DNA from: Aplectana chamaeleonis | Lineage: Eukaryota; Nematoda; Chromadorea; Rhabditida; Cosmocercidae | Assembly: GCA_029168955.1 (NCBI GenBank) | Contig: JAPDOI010000143.1 | Span: 186,001-250,000, forward strand | Length of the DNA: 64,000 nt | Direction of reading: 5' to 3' | In this document: piece by piece, positions 12,801-24,800 of the stretch | Layout: each line of letters starts with the position of its first letter | Numbering within the stretch: position 1 is the stretch's first letter | Translations under genes and position numbers: made by a program | The notes under the pieces: generated by a model | The model's input: only the letters and a program-made list of their open reading frames with translations | Told to the model about the DNA's origin: nothing | The model's database searches: none

Positions 12801-15800
12801 TAATGGAAAGATGTCTTCCAAATTTCCACATTTTGGAAGCCTAGTGTTTCAGCAGTGTCGAGATCGTGGAACATGTGTTCATTCGAGAGCTGTGCAGAGC
12901 GATTTGGATGGCTCTCCGTTTGATTTGGAGGCTGGCAGTACCCGACTTGTGGAGATGACGGTGGTGTGCAAGATGGAAAGTGGGTTTTTTTTAATGTTTT
13001 TTCTGTTTTATATAGTAATAATCGGTTTTTTTGTAGACAATGAGCTTTATGTGGTGGCGAAATGGAAGGACCAAGAGCTCAGTGGAATACTGACGGATGG
13101 TCATCCCCCTGCATTTCTGCCGTACATGAAGAAGAGGTGGGGTTTTTTGGAAGTCCTTGTTTTTTCTTACTTAAGGCTCTAGTAGTTTGAAGAATCTGCA
13201 ATCTATTCGCAGCGATATGGTGATCTCAGGTCGACGTTGACTGCCAACAGTGGCTCAAACAGCTCCAATGGCAGTGCGTGTGGTGACATTAACGATAGAG
13301 CGACGGGCAGTGGCGCAAGTACACCCTCGAAGTCGCGCCAACCGCCGTCCACACCGCGTGATGTGAAGAAAAGAATTCTTCCGTCATCGGAATCAAAACG
13401 GAAGCTGTCGTGCACAGCAACACGTCCCAGTAGCTCGTTGGAACCTCGTAAGTTTTGCATTGTATTGCCGTTATCCAAGATCTAGTTATCCCCCCATCCC
13501 TCAAACCCATTTCAAATTCAAATAGGAAGCTCGGGAAGCGTTTCTTCTGGAAACGAAAGCTTTTCAAGGTTGTATTTGATAGATTTAAATTAGTGCACAA
13601 ATTTGCTCACAAGGGAACTTCAAGCAGCCATACTAACAATTCCTCATGAGATGTATTTTTCTGGACCCATTTCCGAACGTAGAGTCCGAGTATGATCTTC
13701 GTAGGTGCCTAGAATCACTCTAGAAAAAGTTACTCTCGTTCGCGGCAGGATAAGGGTGCTCATCAGACATTTTTGGGTGTTTGAAAAAATTCCTGATTCC
13801 ACTGAAAACTGTATGGAGGGATAAGCTAGGGTGCTGAACACGATTCTGGGGTAAGCTTGTTGAAATCCTGAAGTTGACTGTAGATTACGGTGGGTACCAT
13901 GCCATTCAGGGGGCAAAGCCGACCGTAATTTTTTGAAATTCGACAGTTAGACATCAAAACTTTGTTCAGGGCCCCAAATAACCTCCGCATAGAAATTTTG
14001 AGTAAAATCTGAGACTTTGACCAAACCACCATACACCCACTGTAATCTGCCATAATCTCTAGAAAATCGGCAAACGGACCCCAGATTCGTGTTAGGCCCC
14101 CGACCGACTTCGTCGAAAAACCTGCTGAGTCCGAATGAGTCCGGAACGGAAAAACCGTCCTCGACCGTCTGCAACCGACTGAGTCCGGTTGCCCCCAGCG
14201 CCACCCAGTTCCTCTGCGAAACACGCAATCGTTAGTCAACGGCAGCAGTTGGTGGGGCAGAGCGCAGACGACGAGAGTCGGGATACGGCGGGACTCGGCA
14301 GGTCGCAGTCGGCCGAAGAAAATGCACCCAAATCACGTGAGAAACTCCTATATCGACCGGGTGGGGTGAGGATGATTTCGGTTGGGACGCAGCGAGACTC
14401 AGTCGGTGCATCGGCCCTGCCCTTGTACGCATGAGAACCATCAGTATCGACCGGGGGATTGCGGTGGGCAACAGACGGTCGCAGTCGAACTCAGTGGGTT
14501 GATTTTTTTGCACCCTTCTCCCACGAATTCGGTGCGTATCGACCCGGTGGGACTCAGTAGATTCACCGACTCTGACGGGGGCCTTAAGCATATCAAATTA
14601 CCCTCACAGAAGGATTTTGAAACACATCTATCGAAGAGATCCGGAAATCACGAAAGTGCAGCTTTACCCTTAAAATTTCCCCCTCTGGGATGCTTTGATC
14701 GAATCAAGCCGAAAACTATGTAGGATTAACAATTAAACCTCAGATTCGTGATAAGCGCCCAAAAAAACCTTTGGGAGAGTTTTAAGTCAAATCTGGAACA
14801 TTTTTCTCAAGCGCTTCCAGAACCCTTCATTGATAGAAGTAACCGCTCGATCGGAAATCCGTACACGTCTAAAATGCTATCAGTGTGCACAAATTTAGGA
14901 GAATGTGCTTTGACCAAACTTTGCTTAGAGTGGTTCTTTTGGGCGCTGAACACGATTATGAGGTTCTATTCCAGATTTCCGAAGGCTCATTGAGCGCTTC
15001 GTAAGGTACAAAACGAAAAAAACGACAGTTTTGAGCTTATAACTTCTGTGAACTGGTTGTTCGGGACGGGGTCTGCGCAGTTTTACTAGAAATGCCCAAG
15101 AGATACTAACTATACAATTCGTTTCCGCTGATCTCACCTACTCAGGCAAATCACCGTCCCGAGCCGCACTGGAAAGGAACACGAGCCGCCTGACAGGGCG
15201 GCTCGGGGCGCCGAATTTGCCGATCTCCGGGCCACAGCTGTTGCCGATCGGGCGCCCGCAGTTCGGCTCGATCTCGTATCCTGTTGCCATGGCAACTGGA
15301 GTTCGTAGTCCTAGGGATATCAGAAACCGCTGTAGCTCTTTCGTACAAGACGGTTCTTCGCTCGTTTCACTTCTTACTACGCACCATTGGTTCGCCTACC
15401 TTTTTACCCCGGGTATGAGGGCACAAATATATTCTTTGTATACTTCCCTTGTTAGTTGAAACACGCGATGGCACATTCGCCCCTTTCCGTTGCCGTGGAC
15501 TGTATGTATGTGGCGCATCTTCCCAGAAGGATTGATCAACCCCAAGAACTTCTCAGAACTTCGTTCCGGCCTCCCCGGCGCGGGAAAATGCATTTCGGGC
15601 GACCTGGGCACTCAAAAATCGAGGCCACGGGGCCAGATCCCGTTCTAGGCGACCCGCTAACCCCTTGCTCAGACGATAGCAGGCCCTGAGCCCACCCCGA
15701 ATGAACCCGGAGCTGCGTCCATGTTGCGCTCAGGGTGAAAAACTTGGCGATTTCCGGGCCACAAATGGTGCGATCCAGGCCGCATGCGTTGCGCTCCGGG

Positions 15801-18800
15801 TGCTACCGATGAGATTTATCCACGCAGCGCCCTGAGCGCAACTGTCGGCTGATGACGTCACAGTACATCATACAGCATACATGGTTGCGCCCCGGGCGCT
15901 TTCTATAAACCGATTTTAGCAACACAGTTGCGAAAATCGATACGTCGACATGGTTCAGACGCTTCGCTGATCGATTATCGTACCCGTTTGAGCTAATCGA
16001 CTTTTCAAGGAAGAATGCAACGATTTCTACACATTCACTGAATTCCCCCACCCTACTGGATTTCCTTGGATTTATGTGACCCTTAATTGTCCCTTTCTAA
16101 GCTAGTGCTGATTATGAAATACCTTCTAGCCTATTACACTTTCCCTGCCTAGAATTTTGATTCCGTCACAACTTCCCCCGCAACTTCACCCATTAATCTT
16201 CTGATTTCACCTGATTTTCTCCAACTATTAGGTATATTTCCCTGAAAATATTAGGTATTCATAACAACCGCCCTTTCTCAGAGTCCTCCTAATTATCTCG
16301 TTGAACGATTCAAAGCTAACAATGGAAAGTATGCATGGCACATATTTTTTCCAAACATTAAAATTGAAATATAAAATTAAATATACATTAAAATAAATTT
16401 AAATATCCGAGCGATTCGTTTTTCTAATTTTTTTCGAAATGATTAAATAAATCCGAAATATTCCCTCCATGAATATTTGCAAACTGCGTTCGGAAAGCCA
16501 TGTTAACGGTTCATTTTTTCAATACAGTCTAAATATTGCACAAATATGAAGAATATAGTGAATTCTAGGATTGTCGAATATTGAGCGCAAGTGGAGCAGA
16601 GGAAATCAATTACAAGCCTCAGGCCATTGTTATACCCCACGACAGGTCTGTCGCGGTCGCAGAGCACTGCTACGTCGCTGTCACTGAGGGCCAGCCGTCG
16701 CTGTCGCTCAGGGCCAGGAAACACCCGGCACGATGCCGGATTTGGCTGGGTCGCTGTCGCTGACACCCGTCGCAGTGCAGTGCACTGCGACGGACAGCCG
16801 CGACAGCGACCGATTACCGCACGGTTTTCACATTTCAGGCATAACACCCCTCTTCAAGCCAGCGACCGCGACAGGTACTGCAATCTGTTCTTGCGACAGC
16901 ATTTTTCTACTGTGTGGGTCTGGTCCCGGCACGATTCGTAACAGTTGACCGCACCTGTCGCGGTCGTAAACTTCAGGTATAACAATGGCCTTACAAGAGA
17001 AACAGTGAGAATCCCTCTCAAAAATCGCAGGGAGCCTAGATGCTCTTCCTTGTTTCAACTGATTCATCCGATTTCGAAATGCGCGCGCCAGTCAACGCAT
17101 GTGGCCCGAAGAGCAACCTGAACGCATTGTGCGTTGCAATCACAACCGAAACGCACCGCAAGTTCGAATTTCAACTGCTCTGCCTTTCGGTCGCAGTGGG
17201 CGGGGAGGGGCGGGATCGGTTGCGCTCCGAGCCTGCTACTGTCTGAGTGATTGTTATCAGCCACCCGGAAGACGAAAATTGCCTTCCCGGTGCTGCGAAT
17301 TCGCGCGTGAATGTACAACAACGGACGATTGATGTACAGTGTACAATTTTTCGCGCCTTCCGATTAACTATTACGGGCGATCCGGACGAGCAGCAATTGG
17401 TCTCCCGGAGTTGGGTAACCGGAGAGCGCGGTACCAGGTTCTGAGTTCATGCCTTGCTTTTGAATGCCGACATACGACGTGTTTTGAATTCATTGTGAAT
17501 TGAGAATCCATCTGAAACCTTCAACTGATAGGAATAAATAGGAAAGTATTATTGAATACGTTTTCCAGCTGATGATGACGACGAACTGGACGTTGATACG
17601 ACTCCTGGGGCATCGGTCTCGAATATGGATGCGTTTAAGCTCTTTGAAGTTCCTGGAAGGTTTGTCTGCCTAGCTGCTTTTCATTCAAGAAGTTTTTTTC
17701 CTGAAGAGAAGCACACTTGGGGGCGTACAGATGACACGAGGATTATAGCATAGCTGCGGACAGCGCGAGCGGTCACGTCGCTGCACGCATGAAGTAATTT
17801 CTTTTAGAGAAGAAGTCACCTGATACTCTTTAGGAAGTTAGACAATGCTTGTTGCGTCGCGACCGCTTGCGCTGTATGCAGCTAGGCAGCCACGCTAGGG
17901 CTTAAATGCACGGTAGTTTCTCAAGGTGCTGTCATTCATGGAGCCGTATTCCGACCGACCCGCAATTGGGCTGTTGCATCACGCGACACGATGGTGAACG
18001 TGATGGTAGCAAGTGGTCCCAGCACAGTCATCATTCTATTGTGTGACGCAACAGCCGTTGTCCGCAAACGCGGACCGGGTTTTGGCTCCGAGCACGACAG
18101 TAAAATACGTTCCCGCTTCCAGGAAGTTCATGCACATCTGTCCGTTTGAAGGATGCCAGCACAGGTATGCTCGAAGTGAGGAGATGGAGTATCACAAGGC
18201 TACTGTCCACGCGAAGAGAGCGGTATAGTTTCAGTCTTCTGTGTTTGTGATTTTCCCTACAACATCGGTTTTTCTTTGGTTTAGGTGATGTATGAAGTCA
18301 CATGCAGTCAGACTGATATTTCCTCATTTCGAGTGCGCTCCGTTGAAACTGATGTGGAGGGTCTTGCAAGGGAGGAACCGGAGTGTTCGACGGCCACTAT
18401 GGAAGATACTCCTGTCAAGGTGGGTGAGCTGGTTGGGAAAGTAGATGATGAACTATGTAACAATGTGTTCAGAGGTCTATGTCTCTCTCACAGTCTTAAT
18501 TTCACAAGAGCTCAATCTATAACTGGGCGAGGTAAAACCTACTGCGACCCAGTGATCTTCGTTTAGAAAAGTTTTCAAGCTGTTGTTGCTACAACTCCGT
18601 CTCTGTCATTATAAGGACGACCTCTTGTTCACATCGTAGTTTTAAGATCTAAAAGGTTCCTTCGGCTTCTAAAGCCTAGCTCGCTCGGATGAGTCCATGC
18701 GGAGCAAGCCGAAGCGTTCGGTCATGGCAAAATATAACAGTGATAAGGAGATTTTGGCATGATAAGCTTGTTAAACCTTACTTTGACGGGATCAAAAGAA

Positions 18801-21800
18801 GGGACAAAGGCTATGTCTTGCCCTGTTGTGGATTTTATTTTTTGCTCCAGTTTGGAAAATCCGAAAAAAAAACGCGCAAAATCTCCAATCCCTTAGGACA
18901 ACCTTCTCCGCGAGTTTTAAACTCACAATAATTAGATTGCGGTTCGGTTTGATCGATCCGCGTGCTGTTCGAGTCATCGCTGCGCAATCCAAAAGCGCTC
19001 ATTTCTGGCCTCAGCGCTTGCAGTTGCCTGTTCAGGTGAAGACGATACAGTATTTTCGCGGAAGGTGCTATATCCTCTAATAAATTTTTCTCGCCGATTC
19101 CTAAGATTCCTCCACTCAGGGTTGAGCAGCGTTGCGACTCGGCGCAACTGGGGTCGTAAAATAATTGGAAATTTTCAGAAAAGAAAAGGAAAATTGAGGG
19201 GGGTTCTTACGATTTGACCAGTTTTACCACAAATTTGAACCTTTTCCAACTTTTTTGTTCTCAAAGAGTTTGAGGAAATTTTTTTATTCTAGAGAGGGTC
19301 GTGAAAATTTCAGAAAATTTTCTAAAATATAAACTGGGGGTCGTAGCTCCGCCGAAAATTGGCGCGACGGCCTGCACAACCCTGCCTCTTCTGTCGAATC
19401 TGCTGAACACAGACTAGAACACGCTTCAAGCGCGCGAGTCTAAGGATACGCATTTTGAAGCGTCAAGAAGGACCCACAATGCCGCTACACGAGTGAGAAG
19501 TTGTCCCCGCCCCGATATTTCTTCGCCCCCTGTATTTGTCGTCCTCCTCCAGAACAAAGGTGCTGGGCCATTCCCACCGTCGTCGATGTGCTGGGTGCCT
19601 GAAAAGTTCCCGCACGTTTTTATTTTGCGGGAACAGTTGTGTCTATTGCTTGCTACTCATCGAATCAACCCAATCCAACAACCAGAGGCTTCTCTAGATC
19701 AAGGACCATAGTTTCAGACAGAAAAATTTGGAAGGAGTTTCCAAAATCGTGTTCTTCCGCTTCAATATATTTTCAAAACTCACGCTTGAAAATCACTCAC
19801 TTTGGTCGCACACCTTTGAGCCGTAATTCGGTACAAACCATGCATCAAAGCTGTTTTTAACGCATCCGATGTAGCCTATCGGTTTCCTGATATTTTTCAT
19901 CACATGATGTTTGGAACCAAAAATTTGTTGAGTCCAAGCCGAACGAATTATGTGGCCAAACATCTTGCCTCAGAATCCCGGAACCGATTTCACGAAACAA
20001 CAGTTGTCGGATTGGTCGAATGTTGCAATGCCCAGACCTCCTGCAATGGGATTCCTTCCGCTGGAGGTTTTTTTCAAGCAGCTGGTCATAAGACTGGCGG
20101 TTATAGGGTTGAGATATGGTAGGAACATTTATCTGAGAAGAGGGTTTCTCAATTCTGGCGCGTGCGACCAATGCCGACCAAGTGGACCATGTGCCTATAT
20201 CTTTCCAACACTTTTTTGGAAGCATTTGCAACTTTTGATATTTCGCTGCGTGGTTAATTTTATTATTTTTAATTGAATGAAATATTTGGTTTTTGAAGGG
20301 AGCCATTTGGTTGATCCACAAGTGGTTTTCTTAACATGCAACGCTATCAAAAAAAAGTGCGGGAACTTTTCAGCCACCCTGTATGTGGTTTACTTCACCT
20401 ATTGTACCACCCACAATCGTCGCAAACGATGGGAATGGCCCAGCATTCCTGTTTAAGAGGAGAACGGCAGATACAGGGAGCGGAGGGTTTCTTTAAATAT
20501 GGTGACAAGGTTTCAAGTCTCATCACGTCGGCGTAAGTGCGTGTCTAATCGGCTTCTGTGGTCTGTTCTTTTCATCAAACCTCTCTCCAACTGAACAAAG
20601 TTTCGGAGTGCAAAATGGTTTCCGAAAGAAATGGTGAGCGAAAGCCTGAAGGGCTCCCGATTTTCACAGTAGAGCTCGTTATTGAGTCGGCTTCGTTTAT
20701 TGTTGTTCGTTCACCCATGTGACCGTGGAGAACTGATCCAGTGGCCTCGTTTTGAAGCAGAGGGTGTCTACACTAGAACGTATCTCAGCTGAAGTCCATG
20801 GACCCACTATTAAAGGAACGCTAGGGCGAATTTGAAATCCATTTTTGGCCCGGGTCAGTGTTCTAGACAGTTGAATTGGTGCCACTTTTTTCGTTTCCCT
20901 GACGACCTGCAGGCGTCAAAGTTGGAGTATACGTGCCCCTGAAGGAGTTCTATCGATCTGTACCCATATTGCCAACTTTTCTCAAAAATCGATAAAATCG
21001 ATAGATTATCTATTTTCTCGGAAATATATGAGAAAGGCCGAATTCGATGAAAAGTATTCTTCCGCACTTGACCACGAGGTTAGCCGCCTGAATGTCTTCA
21101 GGGATTGCAAAAAATAATGAAAATGTGGGTGCACTGAATTTGACAGGGCCAACGTATGGAATTCATCAATTTGCCCTCACCCTTCTTTTGGTAAAGGGCA
21201 TCAATACCGCAGATTTGATACGTTTTCCAGCGGACATCTTCTGCTTCAAATTGACCCCCTTAGAACAGTTCTCTAGGCCCGCACACGGCACGTAGGAAAC
21301 ATCGATGATGACTATGAGTCGATATATTTCTTACAAATTGAGGACCCCTCAGGCGTTCGCCCACCAATGATTTCAAAAACGATTTCGTGCTACGAAACAT
21401 CCTACGTTTTGAGAGAGGTTTTTAGGAAAGAACAAATTACGCAAGCCGATTAGGCACGCACATATGCCGGCGTGGTGGTATTTGAAACCTTGTCACCATA
21501 TTTAAAGCGCACCCTAAGCAGCCTTTGAAGGAAGTTCTCAGGATCCAAAGCCACCCGTATACTAGTTTTTGATGTTTTCTGTTTATGGAAGTTCATGAAG
21601 TAGAGGATAATAGGAAAGAGTCGCCAATAATTTTCCGAAATTCCGAAACGAAAATTCATTTTGGAAGGGAAAAAGGATTGGCTTCTAAACTTGTTAGGTA
21701 AGTGACATTGTTTTCTGTTGCTTGAAGCGAAAACTTCGAGAATAAGATGTTTCAATGCACATGCGGGGATGTTACGGTGGAGGTTGGGTGGCCGCGAAAC

Positions 21801-24800
21801 ATGGCTGCAGAACACCGTGCAGCGTGCGCGCCTTTCACGCGCGCCGACCGATCGTAACGTTTCTCGCGGGCGCACACGCCGCCACGCAGGCTCCTGAGTT
21901 GTCCGCTGTCATATGTTCTGCAGTCATCCCCCCCTATAGAATCCGTCGAAATAAAGAGTATTCAAGATTTCAACAAGTTTTCCTTCGTATTGACATGTGT
22001 TACATGACGTGGGCGGGGTGATCCGATGGGTCTCTTCCTTCTTTTCTTTCTTGTTCTGGGAACGACCCAAAGTTTACATTTCTGCAAAGAAAAAAAAACT
22101 GAAATACTCTTCTCGTGCAGGCTGCATTCAATGTTTCATTTGTAGCACGAGAGTAGCGCGTCAACGTCGTCTGGAAGCGATGCGAAAATGGAGGAGGCTT
22201 CCAAATCACCCGCTGGTTATTCTGACATCTCCGACGATGGCGTTGCTCCTCAGCTTCAGAAGGTGAGATCGGTTTCACTAGAAGAAGTAATATCGCTTAT
22301 TCATCTTTTTGATACCGTTTCGCAGTTTTCGCGGTGTGATCAATAATAGTTTCCGTCATTCTGAGTATAAAGATATGATCATGCGCAAGTTTTTCACAGT
22401 AAAAAAAACAATTACAGGAAGAACCAACTGCCGACGTACGTGGTCCTCTTCTGATTGCGACTGCTCTTCCAAGCAGTTCTGCGCCGGGGCCACCTACTGT
22501 CCTCGCCTCGCCTGATTTCGGGTCCACTCTCAGAGAAGCAATAGCCCAAGGTATGGGTAGAGGGAGGGGGGTTGAAGTTTTTCAAAAAATATTTTTTAGT
22601 TCTAAAAACTCTGAAAATGAAAGAAAAGGAATTTTTCCAGAGCCTCTTCCGTTACCAACAACGCCACAACTACCGAAAGTGTCGCGTCCTGCCTCTATGC
22701 CGATGGCGCCTGCTACTCCCACACCCTCTCAAAGCTCCTTCCAACCTGTTTCTGGTTTGTTATCAATGTTGTGTGTGCCGCTTTCAATCAATCAAGGGTC
22801 GATCATGAAGTTAGGAAGTGTCGGCACAGTTATTTTAGACTGAACGCGAGTTTTATCGCTTACAAGGGAACCACTATAAGTCATAGTAAGCATTCCAAAT
22901 GAAATGTACTTTTCCAGAACCATTTTCGAACGAAAAATCCGAATATGCCCATCGCAGCTGCCTAGACCCGCTCTGAAAGAGGTTTTAGGCGTTTTTCTCT
23001 GAATGTCAAACCTATTGTACCCTCCAAAAAGCGCATTATTCTTGCGCAAATCCGGAAACGGACCTCATAATCGTGTTCAGCTCCCAAAACTACCCCTAGG
23101 CAAAGTTTGGGTGAAGGAACATTTTCCAAACTTTGTGGAGACTGACAGCGTTTTGGACTTGTACGGATTTTCGGTTAGGCGTTTTTTTATACCAATTAGA
23201 GGGCTCTCGAAGCGTTTCCGGAGAACTGTTCCGCACCTAATTTTTCACCACGAAAAGCTTTGCACCACCCCGGGGTTTCCCTCTCCTTCCAAAATCAGAA
23301 GACTTTAAGGGCTTAAGAAGTGATTCTTTCACATAAAGTCAATTTTTTTATTTGAGTGTAGGGCCAGGTATCAGAACTTACGAAATCGCGGTGCGGACCA
23401 ATTCTCACGTAATCCTCTCGAAGCGGTTAAGAAAAAAATTGCAGATTTGACTTAAAGGCAAGGTCCGGTCAAATTTTGACACTACCGAAATTTGGGTTAA
23501 ATAGATGGGCTGGCCTAGCTGAACATCGTCTGAACGTTCACGAACTCTGAGTCCTTAGTTCTGGAGAAAACAGCCTCAAGGTCATGGATTACAGTATTCA
23601 CAGCATGATAATCACGGCTGGAATGACCGATAATTACACAACACTTTTGAAGAATGCGTGGACAACCGCTGAAATATGGACGATGGCCACACTTTTCTGA
23701 CTTTTCTGGATCATCGGCTAACGGAAGTGGCTGGAATAACTTGAAGAAGACCGGTTTTTACGCAGTTTTCGCATGTTCCTTGGGACTACCTGTAGCAAGA
23801 GCACCGATTTAGCGGGAAATCTCAAAATCGAATATCTGCCCGGACCCTGCCTTTAAGGTTCGCCCTGGGGGGTTATTCGGGGTGCTAATCACGAATCTGA
23901 GGTTTATTTGTCGTTTTTCCAAAGTTTTCGACTAAATTTGTTCTAAGCTTCCCACCGGCGGAAAAAATTAACGGCGAAATCGACTTTCGATGATTTCCGG
24001 AATGTGGCGACAGATGTGGTTCAAATCGTTCTTCTGCATCTTTCCCCGCGCGTCTCCGTCGCCGCGAAGGCCATCCATGATTGGTCAATTTCGTCTGATG
24101 ACCAATCACAGAGTGGCTTCCCAGGGACGGGGACGGGCGGGTAGAGAATTGAATACGGCCTCTGGGGGTTAATTGGGGTGCTCAACACGAATCTGATGTC
24201 AGTTTATTGATTTTTGACAGCTTACGGTAGATTACGGTTGGTATACGGTACTTTGGTCAAAGTCTCAGATTTGCCTCAAGGTTTCTATGTGGGGTTATTT
24301 GGAGGTGCTTGATACGAATTCGATGTCCATTTGTTGATTCTCGAATCATTAAAGGCAGCGTTCACGATGATCATCCTCGTTGACTTTCCACAGTGAAATG
24401 ATAGGCGAGAAGGGTCCTAGGCTCCAGTGTCGAAAGAACGGGGGTGCGATTCATGAACGCACATTCGTTGGTTTGGTTTGGTTAGGGTTTGGTTTGGTTT
24501 GCAAGCCCACCCTTAACCAAACCACTCCCCCGCGCTAACCAGCGATTCATGAATGTTTTCGCCAGCTTGGTTTGCAAACCGGTTGTCGAAACGTGTTTGA
24601 AGCTGGTAAATCGGTGCCTTCTGATCAATATTGTTGGCTTCGGTGTTCGTATTTTTATTCTTGACGCTTTTCCTGATAATTCACGGTGACAAATTTAATA
24701 ATATAGTTTGTAAAAATTCAATTGATGCCAAGGTCAAAGCTATTCACAAACTGCTCGATTTCCACTCACGTATTCACCGTTGTACTGGGTGAATTCGCTT

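Larger units (their letters stand above)
13448..17568. other. Intron 8 of the zinc-finger gene
   Basis: 4.1 kb of repeats: family R on both sides of the TTA-flanked MITE at 14095-14583, GAGCCGCCTGACAG-type sequence near 15150-15300, anonymous AT-rich DNA at 16060-16600, and the GCGACAGCGAC element at 16621-16991. No exon recognised. Confidence 0.5.
18420..22145. other. Intron 11 of the zinc-finger gene
   Basis: 3.7 kb with half of a GCTTGCTC hairpin element (about 18662-18812), a family E copy (19117-19384), a mariner-like relic (19591-20381), a ~1-kb foldback (20485-21514) and a GC-rich repeat near 21780-21900. No exon recognised. Confidence 0.5.

Noticed and set aside
18688..18715. Hammerhead-ribozyme-like core (CGGATGAGTCC...GGAGCAAGC)
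   Set aside because: The catalytic CTGATGA and GAAA boxes are not intact in any copy (3836, 18688, 49553, 58440). The conserved pairing GCTTGCTC/GAGCAAGC is better explained as a plain hairpin of a MITE.
24480..24498. Interstitial telomere
   Set aside because: GGTTTGGTTAGGG words are few, imperfect, and occur as inverted pairs inside a TIR element; the usual nematode telomere repeat is TTAGGC.
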